Assembly (NCBI GenBank): GCA_029962745.1
Contig: CM057161.1
Location: forward strand, 9,408,638-9,472,637
Length of the DNA stretch: 64,000 nt
DNA from: Echinometra lucunter
Lineage: Eukaryota > Echinodermata > Echinoidea > Camarodonta > Echinometridae
Direction of reading: 5' to 3'
How positions within the stretch are numbered: the stretch's first letter is position 1; each line of letters opens with the position of its first letter. The notes beneath the pieces are model-generated. The model was not told the DNA's origin, did no database searches, and saw only the letters and a list, made by a program, of their open reading frames with translations. The position numbers were made by a program, and so were the translations under genes. Of this stretch, positions 11,601 through 19,959 are shown one piece after another.

Positions 11601-14217
11601 GGAAATGGCAATTACTCTAAATTACTCTATATATCTTAGGCCAGAATTCACAAAGGTGGTTTAAATTTAGACCATGGTTTAGGCAAATTTTGTGGTATAG
11701 GTGTGTTTAATTTAGCCCGTACACCAAGAAAGGTCTAGTAATGAACACATGTGTGTGGCAAAGGGCGCTGATTTCATGCTAGTTGCCATGGTTTAGATCA
11801 CGGTTTTTGTAAATTTACACATAGTTTATATGAATTAATTTACATAATCCATGGTCTAAACCATGGCAATTAGCATGAAATCAGCGCCCTTTGCCACACA
11901 TGCGTTCATTACTAGACCTTTCTTGGTGTACGGGCTAAATTAAGCACACTTAGACCACAAAATTTGCCTAAACCATGGTCTAAATTTAAACCACCTTTGT
12001 GAATTCTGGCCTAAGTGTATGCTTCTCTGACCTTGATTTCAATAGATAGTCACTCATAGCTCTGACAGCTGTAATGGTGTTGTTGTCTGTGTACTTTTTG
12101 GTATAATCCACTTTCCTTCTTCTCTCTTTATATGCAGAAAAAGCTTTGGACAGGTTTGCAAGACGTTCAGCTGTTAGAACAAAAGGGAATTAATGGCAAT
12201 AAATAATTGTTCATGGACAATAGCTTTTTCTTGGATATAAATGGGGATTAAAAAAAAAAGCATATGTCTTTCCAAAATGTAATCAAATACAATTCTGAAT
12301 AAGAAAAAAAGCATCTGCATACATCATTACTGATGTGTATATTAGTGACATTAGCCATTAAATAGACAAAAGATTATTGCTTCATATTACCTCTTCAAAT
12401 TTCTTTAAGATTTTTACAGTGCTTTTAATATTATGAAGCTGTCATGCAGAAAAGTATTGTTGCATAGCTACAATCAGGATGATAGTTTGTGAAGTTAAGT
12501 ACACAGTGCAATTTTCAACCCCTTTCATTCTAATGTTTATGTATATTGTTTTTTAAAGGGTCACTCCACGGAGTAATGACCAATATTATCTGTTCAAAAG
12601 TTAAAGGGCAAAACAGATGGGTCCACTCGCTAGTCATAAGAACCGCTATTCACAATGATGACCAATATACAAATAATGCACAGATATAAGTGTGTTAGTG
12701 GCGATGCAGCGCACTCGAATCCTTCTGATAGACTTCTAGAAAGAACGCGTATTCATAGCGTGTGTCTCAGTTTTTACGCGCTAGAGGTAAAGTGATGCAT
12801 CCAAAATGCACAGTGCTGCAAAAAAATGCACGGCTGAAAGGTTGCGTAGAATTAAAGCATGAACACGTGACATGCATACGCACTCGCTATTGGCTACATC
12901 CTTGAACCCATTTTATAATAATGAATGAATAGCAGTTCTTATGAATAATGGTCCTTATGACTTTATGAATAGTGACCCCTATCCTTTTTATGAGTAGCAG
13001 ACCTTCAGGTATAGGTAAATGAATAGCAGTCCTTAAGAATAGTGGTCATTATGACCAGCGGTCCTTATGACTGGCTAGGTTTACCCCCAAAAGATTAGAT
13101 TCAACTGGACTAAATGATTCATTTTACCTGCGGAAGCCTTGGCTTCTTTAGATGCAGCATCAGGATCTACTTCTTCTGAAGTTGAAGCTTTCACCACGGG
13201 TTCTTCATCCTTCTTGCTCTTGACGGTTGTGACAATAAACGGCTTTTCAGCAGCAGCTTCCTCGCCTTTAAGAACTTCTGAACCTTCTTCGCTTTGCCCA
13301 TCCTTTTTTGAGCTCAAAGTTCTGGAATTTGATATCTTATTAGACTGGAAACGATGGAAGAGTTGGCATGGCCTCTTTGCTAGGGAATTTATATCGCTCC
13401 GCGTTGAATGGAATTTTGGAGATGTACGTTTGCCAAGATGATGTCTAAATACTGTGATGTAAAGAAAATTGGGATGATCATTCTCAAAAACATATTAACC
13501 TGTTCAGTACTATGCCCATGATAACTTGGGCCAGAGTCTAGGCCAAAGAAAAATGCATGCTATACAAAAATTGAATCTCGCTAAACATGTTTCTTCAATT
13601 AAATCTTTCTCCTTCAGTTATCAAGATTATCATTATCTCTACATTCATAAACATGACAATACAATGTCCCAAGCTAACAACCATATGGCAACGACATACA
13701 ATAATAACCAAAATCATTTATCTCTACACTCTACACCCATTATCACAAATTGACATTCTACGCTGTTGAATTTCATTAGGAATCTATTTTCGTCTTATTT
13801 AAACATGATATTGAACTAGCCTTCTATAATTTGTCACTGCCAGAATTTGTGTCTAAGTCAGACTAAGAAATCATCCTTCTCATCTCAATCATGTTAATCA
13901 AAACCAAAATCAACACAAGGAACAAAGTCAAACTCAACTAATGTTAGCAGCACAGTGTAGCAGCAGTTGTGATAAATTGAATCCCAACAAATTTAGAATA
14001 TCCTTGGCTTTGAGAATAAATGAACAATCTACTTATGATTATGTGGGCAAGAGTTCCATATGCATCCCCTGCTAAAACTGAAAAAAAATATAAGGATATG
14101 ACTTGGAATGATATGTATAATCATAATATCAAATACTGAACATGGGCAAAATGTGATAAATATCAAAATATTGGTTTATTCTGTAAGAATTAAAAGCTAG
14201 CCTTACCCGTAAACCAT
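95..14217 (-). CDS. SLC30A9: SLC30A9 (ZnT9) mitochondrial zinc transporter, 11 coding exons, 3' end outside window
   Basis: Exons in transcript order: 14217-14207, 13444-13128, 12170-12032, 11462-11361, 10990-10908, 10040-9982, 8953-8898, 8452-8294, 7764-7589, 6390-6319, 253-95. All junctions are GT..AG and the phases chain (2,1,2,2,1,0,2,2,1,1,1), giving about 444 residues against roughly 568 in human, so the last exons lie left of base 1. The order matches ZnT9: basic N-terminus, the conserved block containing SSDLEQLRK and VYLRSDVEQKAIEVWG, then the cation-diffusion-facilitator membrane domain. The TM2 metal motif H-S-L-A-D is at about 282-286. In TM5 the usual HxxxD is replaced by LEDTAAV (about 405-411), as in ZnT9 orthologues. 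The family exports zinc from the mitochondrial matrix; the Arg/Lys-rich start (about residues 5-55, almost no acids) fits a mitochondrial presequence. Identification is by remembered similarity to vertebrate ZnT9. The first exon is the least certain. Confidence 0.93.
254..1180. other. SLC30A9 intron 10, AT-rich, no gene
   Basis: Intron sequence between exon 11 and the first recognisable repeat. It has long T-runs (about 520-600 and 970-1000) and no supported coding or RNA feature. Confidence 0.6.
1185..1560 (+). repeat. Dispersed repeat, related to 56690-57440
   Basis: Contains an ATCATGG/ATCGTGG-rich stretch, then the landmark AGAGGCAAGAAGGGAAAGGG at about 1497. The same series of landmarks occurs at 56690-57440. 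Here it leads directly into the MADF-like pseudogene, so the family probably derives from the element encoding that protein. Confidence 0.6.
1637..2101 (+). pseudogene. MADF-domain protein pseudogene (PIF/Harbinger-type accessory protein)
   Basis: One frame reads FNEEQKEEIIKFLTRNEVLY, then SKRLVGFKDV, WYTSMRTMMGQLKKRAKKSG and, after a stop, a Ser/Thr/Pro/Ala-rich tail. The spaced aromatic pattern (LY..., W..MR..., F.FL.PH) fits a MADF domain, the DNA-binding partner found in PIF/Harbinger transposons and some host proteins. Stops at 1745, 1754 and 1910 break it and there is no paired transposase nearby, so I call it a dead copy. It lies inside SLC30A9 intron 10 on the opposite strand. Confidence 0.6.
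2190..3130. other. Intronic AT-rich sequence with short TACTCGAGTA palindromes and a C13 run
   Basis: Around 2190-2260 there are inverted copies of TACTCGAGTA-like sequence next to the MADF relic. A poly-C run is at about 3000-3013. No credible coding sequence was seen. Confidence 0.4.
3430..4600 (+). repeat. Tandem array of about 158-bp units (core of the pearl-like element)
   Basis: Units contain TGACCTTTGACCTTACCATG, ATGCAGGTCCCCT, CAACCCAAGTTTG and GAGAGTCTTGCACG in fixed order. Spacing of the last landmark between 3811 and 4443 is about 155-159 bp. The 5' units are more diverged than the 3' units. TGACCT direct repeats resemble nuclear-receptor half-sites but are a property of the repeat unit. 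Confidence 0.8.
4600..4672 (+). repeat. ACGG/GACGGACG microsatellite within the element
   Basis: Alternating 4- and 7-bp units of GACG and ACGGACG fill this stretch just before the element's unique 3' end. Confidence 0.9.
5195..5516 (+). mobile_element. Half copy of the palindromic MITE seen at 10084-10653
   Basis: From about 5214 this matches one arm of the 10084 element through to its end, where GTGGACTTTGCCTTTAA replaces GTGGACTTACCCTTTAA. The opposite arm is missing, so the copy is truncated at its centre. Confidence 0.65.
5517..6296. mobile_element. MITE with GGGGTGGTATTCTGA / TCAGAATACCGCCCC ends
   Basis: The left end GGGGTGGTATTCTGA and right end TCAGAATACCGCCCC are imperfect inverted repeats. 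Both flanks carry repeated TGTTTTAACT and AGTTAAAAC motifs in opposite orientation. Length is about 780 bp with no coding capacity. It lies immediately downstream of SLC30A9 exon 10 in transcript direction. Confidence 0.7.
6319..6390 (-). CDS. SLC30A9: SLC30A9 exon 10
   Basis: Acceptor TTTTCAG and donor GTAAGT. A 72-nt, phase 1 to phase 1 exon encoding ATLAIAINAIKKGSVARKMG and FWDY, aligning with ATLLVAVNELRR..A..MSFYKY of ZnT9. Confidence 0.93.
6703..6752 (+). repeat. (TC)n dinucleotide repeat
   Basis: About 48 bp of nearly uninterrupted TC dinucleotides in SLC30A9 intron 9. Confidence 0.95.
6878..7020 (+). mobile_element. Fragment of the AAATGAAACCCTGGG MITE family
   Basis: It begins AAAATGAAACCCTGGGGAAA and shares the next 130 bp (including ACGAAAATGAGGAAATTATG) with the left part of the copy at 45560-46178. 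It is broken off at a poly-G run. Confidence 0.65.
7021..7557. repeat. Three tandem copies of an SLC30A9 exon 9 fragment separated by poly-G
   Basis: Units of about 170-174 bp start near 7044, 7213 and 7388. Each consists of a G-run, TAATGGGAGTTAGAGGGGGC, a copy of the exon 9 donor region and its 3' coding part, then a break at the GAGACCAGCTCC equivalent. On the minus strand the two copies nearest exon 9 keep an open frame equivalent to GLSFYHGITGLL; the farthest (7044-7195) has a stop where the exon has TCA. They lack the authentic exon 9 acceptor and 5' third. Confidence 0.85.
7589..7764 (-). CDS. SLC30A9: SLC30A9 exon 9, TM3-TM4
   Basis: Acceptor CACCAG and donor GTAGGT. It encodes YGFSNMRHISSLISGVGIF, then GLLHPEPIESLVW and YCILGGALLTEG, almost colinear with human ZnT9. 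Its 3' two-thirds recurs three times just downstream in transcript direction (7044-7556), so RNA or read mapping to this exon may be ambiguous. Confidence 0.95.
8294..8452 (-). CDS. SLC30A9: SLC30A9 exon 8, TM1-TM2 with HSLAD zinc motif
   Basis: Acceptor ATCCTAG and donor GTAAGT. It encodes FVFKLMAWLYSGSSSMFSEA, then IHSLADVCNQ, then a loop ending SRDHP. The H-S-L-A-D motif (about 282-286) supplies the TM2 metal ligands of the CDF family. Confidence 0.95.
8560..8635 (+). repeat. C-run followed by A-run
   Basis: An intronic low-complexity stretch of about ten C followed by about 19 A. Orientation would fit a poly-A-tailed insertion, but no body is recognisable. Confidence 0.6.
8898..8953 (-). 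CDS. SLC30A9: SLC30A9 exon 7, entry to first membrane segment
   Basis: Acceptor TTGTCAG and donor GTAAGT. A 56-nt exon encoding PTQSIFEGPGQVVLSAIA, aligning with the FFKGPGKVVMVAI region where TM1 begins. Confidence 0.9.
9982..10040 (-). CDS. SLC30A9: SLC30A9 exon 6
   Basis: Acceptor AATAG and donor GTAAGT. A 59-nt exon encoding LFLLKRAMREYDSFFSPKE, aligning with LFRNQKILREYxxF of vertebrate ZnT9. It ends in phase 0. Confidence 0.9.
10084..10653. mobile_element. Long-palindrome MITE with TTAA target duplication
   Basis: Ends read TTAA + AGGGTAAGTCCACCCTAGAA and, inverted, TTCTAGGGTGGACTTACCCT + TTAA. The two arms are complementary over almost the whole 570 bp, meeting near 10365. The TTAA duplication points to mobilisation by a piggyBac-type transposase. 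It sits in SLC30A9 intron 5. A half copy is at 5195-5516. Confidence 0.8.
10908..10990 (-). CDS. SLC30A9: SLC30A9 exon 5
   Basis: Acceptor ATACAG and donor GTAAGG. It encodes AIEVWGSLEALEMEKKKRR, a charged helix matching the ZnT9 segment VEVWGSxEAL. A His codon is created across the junction with exon 6. Confidence 0.92.
11361..11462 (-). CDS. SLC30A9: SLC30A9 exon 4
   Basis: Acceptor TTAACAG and donor GTAAGT. It encodes SSDLEQLRKTMRRSP and VYLRSDVEQK, the best conserved soluble segment of ZnT9. The exon runs from phase 2 to phase 2. Confidence 0.93.
11637..12013. mobile_element. Foldback MITE with GGCCAGAATTCACAAAGG ends and TA flanks
   Basis: A near-perfect palindrome of about 375 bp. The left arm GGCCAGAATTCACAAAGGTG and its inverse at the right end are followed inward by matching GGTTTAAATTTAGACCATGG, AGCGCCCTTTGCCACACA and further blocks, around an AT-rich centre near 11825. 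TA on both sides suggests a Tc1/mariner- or PIF-type target. It sits in SLC30A9 intron 3, just below the exon 3 donor. Confidence 0.8.
12032..12170 (-). CDS. SLC30A9: SLC30A9 exon 3
   Basis: Acceptor TAACAG; the donor GTCAGA is not optimal but is fixed by phase. It encodes ERLANLSKAF, then KKYTDNNTITAVRAMSDYLL, which matches the start of the conserved ZnT9 cytosolic/matrix block (human KYTQNNFITGVRAINEF). A palindromic MITE (11637-12013) ends only 12 nt downstream of this donor hexamer. Confidence 0.9.
12540..13080. other. SLC30A9 intron 2 sequence with ATGAATAG-type short repeats
   Basis: Around 12600-13070 there are irregular repeats of AGTCATAAGAACCGC/TGAATAGCAGTCCTTA type in both orientations, suggesting a degraded palindromic element. 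No coding potential was recognised. Confidence 0.35.
13128..13444 (-). CDS. SLC30A9: SLC30A9 exon 2: presequence and low-complexity linker
   Basis: Donor GTAAAA lies at 13127-13122. Two acceptors compete, TTTAG (exon to 13444) and the upstream ACAG (exon to 13451); only the first joins exon 1 without a stop. The product is Arg/Lys/Ser-rich (HHLGKRTSPKF at the start), then Glu/Lys/Ala-rich (SKKDGQSEEGSEV), and is poorly conserved, as in other ZnT9 N-termini. Confidence 0.8.
14207..14217 (-). CDS. SLC30A9: SLC30A9 coding exon 1 (11 nt of coding sequence)
   Basis: The ATG at 14217-14215 begins M-V-Y-G and is followed at once by the donor GTAAGG. Joined to the acceptor TTTAG at 13445 it enters exon 2 in frame. 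Exon 2 has no in-frame ATG, so an upstream start is required. The start context (TGC before ATG, G after) is weak, and two upstream ATGs in the leader are out of frame; one opens a three-codon uORF. A cDNA could show a different start. Confidence 0.5.
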
Positions 14218-14330
14218 GCATTTCACTTTGACATTTATTTATTTAATTAGAAAAATAAGAGCAATGCATCCTGGGAGTTAGACTAATCCCGACTTCCGGC
14301 TTATGAGACCCTTCACTTCCAGCGATCTCT
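14218..14330 (-). promoter_or_regulatory. SLC30A9 leader and proximal promoter: ZNF143-like and ETS-like sites
   Basis: On the minus strand upstream of the putative start lie CTCCCAGGATGCATTGC (14277-14261), close to the ZNF143/Staf consensus, CCGGAAGT (14299-14292), a full ETS/GABP core, and a second GGAAGTG (14320-14314). This trio is typical of TATA-less housekeeping and mitochondrial-gene promoters. No TATA box is visible. The transcription start is not known. Confidence 0.5.
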
Positions 14331-14369
14331 CGCTAGTGCAATAGGTAGCGCTCACATATATTGGTGGTA

Positions 14370-14815
14370 CAGGGACGTGCCGCTTTGACGACCCCCCTTT
14401 TCAGACCTAGATTTCCATTCCAAAGCATAGCATTTTCTTCTTATCAAGGAAAAAGAAGAAAGAAATCTGTTCCAAAGCATTGCATGTTTTTCGTTTCACC
14501 ATTCCGGCTGCATTGCTCCATTTAATGAGCTTCATTTATGGTGAAAAGTGGCAGGCACCGTTTCGCACGTAGGCCATCGCCTCTGCGCGAGCGTACCCGG
14601 CACCCGTGCCGCCAGGCTAGCTGCATGCACACATGCCCGTTCCATAGGGATGCATATGCACTCGTGACACGCAGGCGAACCGTTCCAAAGACCCCCGTTT
14701 TCACACACATTTGTCGTTCCGAAGCCTGTTCCGAAGACCCTCCTTTTCACAATAAGCCCGTTCCGAAGCCACCGTTTTTTACCTCGCCTGCAGCACATAC
14801 CTAACATTACCAATT
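14370..14815 (+). repeat. Degenerate CCGTTCCGAAG repeats upstream of SLC30A9
   Basis: Several diverged units share CGTTCCAAAGACCCCCGTTT, GTTCCGAAGACCCTCC and CGTTCCGAAGCC cores spaced irregularly at about 25-50 bp. CpG is higher here than nearby. Open frames through it are incidental to the repeat. Confidence 0.5.
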
Positions 14816-14829
14816 TTGAGGTCGCGTTC

Positions 14830-15740
14830 CCCCCCCCCCCCCCCAGTATAACTAACTTAGTAAGAGTCAAGAAGATAAAAGTGGAAAATACAGTGTCTCC
14901 GAGCTTCAATTTTTTTTTTTTTTTCAGCGGGGGGTACATATGGAACTCCTTCCATTGTGTGTAACATAGAAATAAAAAACCGAGATGTTTTCTCATTCTG
15001 CTCGTAATCCTGCGGTCGCGGTCATAGCAATCTGATTACTTACACAAATTTTAGTATGTGGGGCCACCTACACAAAATAACATTCATTTATTACCTTGAG
15101 AAAAATGCTGAAAGCTGCACTCTGTGTTCACTTTATTGCAAAATAAAATAAATGACGACCGAACTGGAACTCTCCGGAGCATCATTTTGTCAAAACACGG
15201 TTGATATTATACAGAACTAGCTTCAAATTCATGACATCATCAGATAATCCAACAATAACCAGAGTTACCTAACGTAACGCTTCGCGTGCAAGACTAAGCC
15301 TTTTTTTTATAATCGCGATACTGCTCAGCTCAATAAAAAAAAAGAAAAATCCTGAAAAAAAAACTAGTAAAACAACAACAAAACTAAGAGAGAAGGTGGA
15401 GGACAAGATTGTCATTACTTGTGTAACAAAAAGGCGATTGTCACGACATGCACGACGTGCACGTAGTCTATGCCAAACTGAGGACGGAGGTTGATTTTCT
15501 CAATTTGGGTTTCACGATCCCCGCCCCCCCCCCCCCCCCCCCCCCCCCCACCCCGGTGTTGCTATGATATTGAGGTTTCGTATAGTTCAGCAAGTGAGGT
15601 TTATTAATATACCGTCATTGCCTCATTGTCTTTAAGCGTGATTCTATGATCTCATACCAGAGACTCAGAGAGGGTCGCACATAATACACAACCCCATGAA
15701 CAAATCCCGACTCTTGGCAAAACCTCCCTAAGACGAAAAA
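14830..15740. other. Intergenic sequence with poly-C tracts, no gene seen
   Basis: Poly-C runs are at about 14830-14844 and 15522-15549 (about 28 C), with a poly-T run near 14910. No splice-linked open frame or RNA gene was recognised. Confidence 0.5.
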
Positions 15741-15744
15741 CCTA

Positions 15745-16640
15745 ACTGAACACCCACTGAATTTCAATTGGTGTTCATTTGGTTTCAGTTGGTACCAGTG
15801 GTTCTTAATAGGTTTCAATTGGTCAAAATTAGATTTCGGTTGACGTCCGATTCCTACCAGCCATGGGGTCAATCGGTTTCAATTGGTCCAATGGGATTTT
15901 ATTGGGACAGTTGGTTTCTATTGGTCCAATTGGAACCAACTGTCAATTGGTTCATTTGGAACAATTGGGACCACATGGTTTCAGTGGGGAAGATTTGGAC
16001 CTATTGGTTCCAATTGGGACCAATAGCTAATTGGTTTTTAATGGGGATCACGTGATTGGTTTTACCTCATTTGCACATTTGCTATTTTTTTCTTGAAAAT
16101 TCAGCAGTTAATGTAGAATGAAAATGCAGACATACTTTTTTATGAATATTCATTCTAAATATGTTTGTGAAATACTTTACCCAAAAAATGTATGATTTTG
16201 CATTACATATTCCAAATAACAACAGAAAGATTGATTCACTGACAAGAATATTTGGTGCAATACACTGATCATGCTATATAAGAAATCAGATTGAATGTTT
16301 TCGGGACTTCAATTGGTTTCAATTGGACCAATTGACCCCATTGGACCATTGGACCCATCGAATACCCATTGAATACCAGTTGAAAATTTAAGTTGGAGTT
16401 ACAAGACCATGCACTGAATACCAATTGGAAGTATATGGAAAGTGCAACAATGAGTCCCTATTGAAGGTAATTGGTCCCCATTGCCCCCATTAAAACCAAT
16501 TGGTAATGGGGACCAATTGGTTTTTAATAGGTCAATTTCAATGGGTCATTTGGGACCCATTGTTCCATTTTCCATGTACTCCCAATTGCCACTTGGTATT
16601 AAATTGGGATCTCCAATGGGGATTCAATTGGATTTTCGTC
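15745..16640. repeat. CCAATTGG-rich inverted block
   Basis: Two clusters (15760-16050 and 16310-16640) are built from variants of TTTCAATTGG, CCAATTGG and GGACCAATTG. The first is read mainly as ..TTGG, the second mixes both orientations; about 250 bp of unrelated AT-rich DNA separates them. The layout resembles an expanded foldback element. Open frames in it are repeat artefacts. Confidence 0.6.
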
Positions 16641-16854
16641 CTGGGTCAGCATTCAATATCTGAAATATGTATTTGAGTCATGACGTGAGTTAACACGGAT
16701 TTTTAGGAAAATTGTATGTATCTGATGCACTGACCACAGTTTTTTAAAATTTACCAAGCCATTTTCGAAAAAAGAATGAAAATACTCTACATGCTACGTC
16801 CGTTTCAAAGTTCTAAAAACAGCCTGTAGATGTGGACAACAGGCTGAGTTATAT

Positions 16855-17070
16855 GGTGGCCCTGAAGTACACTCGACAACAGGTCATGAGCGACGTGAAT
16901 TTTGCGGCCAGCTTTGCATTCCTGTCCCGAATTTTGCATCCCAGGTCATGAATTTCGCATCCCGGGTCATGAATTTCGGGTCCTGGTCACAAATTTCGCG
17001 ACTGGGATGCAAAGTTGGCCCCCCAAATTCACATCGCACATGTTGTTGAGCATTCTTCAGGGCCATCATA
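16855..17070. mobile_element. MITE with GGCCCTGAAG ends carrying a ~21-bp minisatellite
   Basis: The left end TGGCCCTGAAGTACACTCG and right end (inverted) TGGCCCTGAAGAATGCTCA give imperfect TIRs of about 40 bp. The interior is a short tandem array of ATGAATTTCGCATCCCGGGTC-like units. A longer array with the same flanks is at 29730-29955. Confidence 0.7.
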
Positions 17071-17159
17071 GAGTTAGCAAATTTGCAATCATTCGATTTC
17101 GCTGTGTGTGGTCCATCTAGCCAACATGTGCATAAGGGGGAATCCTGCCGTTCCATTTT

Positions 17160-17935
17160 AAAATATTCCTTATGCTACTCTTTGTTTTTATCCTTACAAC
17201 ATCTTTTCTATCTTTTATTATGTTATTCTTTGTTTTCTCCTATCTTCTTTTCTATCTTTCCTTATGTTATTCTTTGTTTTATCTTATCCTTTTCTGTCTT
17301 TCCTTATGTTATTCTGTGTTTTTAGCCACATCATAATTCGTCTCTCTATCTTTCTTATGTTCTTTGTTTTTTTCCAATCTTCTTCTTTCTGTCTTTATTT
17401 ATGTTATTCTTTGTTTTCTCCTTCTATCTTCTTTTCTATCTTTCCTTATGTTATTATTTGTTTTTTCCTTCTATCATATTTTCTATTTTTCATTACGTTA
17501 TTCTTTATTTCGCCTCTATTTCTTATATTATTGTTTTTCCTTCTATCTTCTTCTCTTTCCGTCTTTTCTTGTTATTCTTTGTTTTTCCTTCTATCTTCTT
17601 TTCTATCTTTCCTTCTGTTATTCATATTTATTCCTTCTATCTTCTTCTCTTTCCATCTTTTCTTATGTTATTCTTTGCTTTTCCTATCTTCTTTTCTAGC
17701 TTTCCTTATTTTATTGTTATTCCTTCTATCTTCTTCTCTTTCCAACTTTTCTTATGCTATTGTTTGTTTTCTCTTATCTTCATTTCTATCTTTTCTTATG
17801 TTATTGCTTATCTTTCTATCTTTTCTTATGTTATTCTTGTTTCTATCCTTCTATGATAGTCTTTCCATCATCCTTATGTTGTTCTTTGTTTTTTTTCCTA
17901 TCTTTTTTTGCCTTTCCATCTTTTCTTGTGAAATT
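17160..17935 (+). repeat. Pyrimidine-rich minisatellite of TCTTTCCTTATGTTATTC units
   Basis: About 780 bp of imperfect repeats, roughly 40-50 bp each, combining CTTATGTTATTCTTTG, TTTTCC and TTCTATCTTCTTTTC. The strand is almost free of A and G, so all three plus frames are open for long stretches; the resulting Phe/Leu/Ser-rich open frame of up to 228 codons is not a gene. Confidence 0.85.
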
Positions 17936-17939
17936 TTTC

Positions 17940-18900
17940 GGGGGTTTTGAAATAATGACTGCGTTGAGCCTATAAATACATCGACCTTAAGAGAAGTTAT
18001 TGTGGTTTCGCCTCCTCGATGATTGCAAAGCGTGATCAATCTACAAAGAGGTTTGCTCCAGCTGATAACATAGATAATGTCTGTAAATGTAATTTTTTGA
18101 ATGATAGATGAAATAGATGAAATAAATGGCTGAAATGAAAAAGAGAACAAAAATGAAATGAAATGAAATGAAATTGCGGCTATATCATGACACTGGATAT
18201 GAGCCCTTAAGAGGACAATGAGCCTGTCTCACATCAGTTTATTTGGCTTTTTGAAATAAAAATAGGTAACGAAGCTGTAAAGATTTACTGTAGGTATGGA
18301 TGTGATAAATGTTAGCAGCTATACCCCATTAGTTGTACGGTGATGGTAGAGTTGAGTGACACTTTTTCGGCCTACTAAATAAATCAGGTTCTCATGGATT
18401 AATGAGATTGCTTCTTCTTGATGTCTTGGATGAAAAAAAAAAACATTTACTTTACATTTTGTTCTAATCGTTTGGCCTCCAATATGTACATCTCTGTGAC
18501 ATGCACATGGTGTGTAGACATTACAAAGGAGATTAGTCACTTTAGTGCCTATCCAAGTTTTCGAAGGAGGTATCATCAGTCTTTTGCGATCTTACTGAAT
18601 ACATTCATGGGCGTCAATCAGTTTAGAATTTGTGAGGACACTGTCCCAAAAAGTGCTGACAAGAAAGGCGGTCGTCAACATCAAGCAAGTCGCTCATGAC
18701 GACGGTCTCCTGCGTTATGAAATTCTGTTGAATAATATTTTTCATATACTTTTTATATTCAGAAGAGATTGTAAATGATTCATGTGTCTAAAATGTATAT
18801 GTATAAAATCTATGTAATAATTGGTTATGTTGTATTGCGTTGAACATGTAGAACGCAGAAATAAATTTCAAACAAAAAATAAAAGAAAAGAAAAGGTTCC
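17940..18900. other. Intergenic; possible old transcript 3' end near 18860
   Basis: There is an unassigned open frame at 18418-18699 (plus) with no recognisable family. About 150 bp further on, TGTTGTATTGCGTTGAACAT is followed by AATAAA at about 18860 and an A-rich run, which resembles the tail of a retroposed transcript or LINE. GAAAT repeats lie at about 18150-18175. Nothing firmer can be said. Confidence 0.3.
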
Positions 18901-19696
18901 TCAGCTTACTTTTTTTTTTGGGGGGGGGGGGATCATACATCAAGAATTTTGCTGAGAAGCAAAAAAAAAAAAAGGAAAGAAATCAAGGTCTTCAGCTGAA
19001 AGGTTTTTTTGGAGGGATCCCATGTCGGCCTTTTCAGGGTTTCTTTTTTTTTCTTCAAAATTTGGAAGGACATACCCTGCTGTGTCCCCTAACTCTAAAG
19101 TTCTTTGGTGGGAGCGGCCCCTGCCGCCCCCCTCCCCCCCCCCCCCCCCCCCCCCCCGCCCCCGATTGACGTCCATTAATACATTGTAGTTGATACTGCA
19201 TGTCAACCCCTTTGAACATAATAATCTTGGAATAAAATCCAACGACAACGTAATATATTTACCATGTTTACGTTTTTGTGTGATGAGGGGTAATTTTTTT
19301 TGTTGAAAGATAGATTGATGGATCACTTCCGTCATATTTTCATTTTTAGGATAAATACGATGAGTTTTTTCAGTATGATGACATGTAAGAATATGTCAAA
19401 CCATTGAAAGGTCATGGAATCTGCATGCGTTTTCCCTGAAACACTGTTTCTATTTTTTTTTTTTTTTTTTAAACATGTTCATATAGTTATCATGCATATC
19501 CAGTAAGTTACGAATGAGTACCTCCCGGGGGGAGGGGGCGGGGCAGTCAGTATAATTTATGTACACACACGTGCAAACGGATTTTCCAAAACCACTCTAA
19601 ACTAGTTCTATCCAGTGGTCAAAATCACCTCCTTTTCGAGTTGTTTTAGCCTCTTCTCGAAGAATTTACCCACTAAACGAGTTAAACTCCTCGGCC

Positions 19697-19937
19697 CGTA
19701 CCCTGCTTAAACTCCAGTCTAAGTTAAACCAGAGCTTTAATTAAACCTGACTTAAACCACAAATTCAATCTAGATTTCTGTACAAAGTAAAACCACACTA
19801 GACTGGAGTTTAAGTTAAACCAGAGTTCAGAATGTGATTATCTAAAACTCCAGTTTAAAGGGCAGGCTTAGACTGAGTTTAAACCATACTTAAACAGCAT
19901 TTTAAGTTTAACCCGCGGAGTTCAGAATACGGGCCCT
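19697..19937. mobile_element. Degenerate MITE with GGCCCGTA ends and TTTAAACTCCAGTCTA motifs
   Basis: The left end GGCCCGTACCC and right end (inverted) GGGCCCGTATTCTGAACTCC face each other. The interior repeats AGACTGGAGTTTAAGTTAAA and its complement. The TIRs are partly decayed. Confidence 0.5.
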
Positions 19938-19959
19938 CGAATATACAAATAGAGCACCG

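Noticed and set aside
14532..14996. 154-codon minus-strand frame upstream of SLC30A9
   Set aside because: It spans the degenerate CCGTTCC repeats, a poly-C and a poly-T run; no domain and no splice sites.
17264..17950. 228-codon Phe/Leu/Ser-rich open frame, apparently a multi-pass membrane protein
   Set aside because: It coincides with the pyrimidine-rich minisatellite; two other plus frames are also open and the product is the translated repeat.
18418..18699. 93-codon plus-strand frame before an AATAAA
   Set aside because: No recognisable motif, no acceptor with matching phase, and the opposite strand is open as well.
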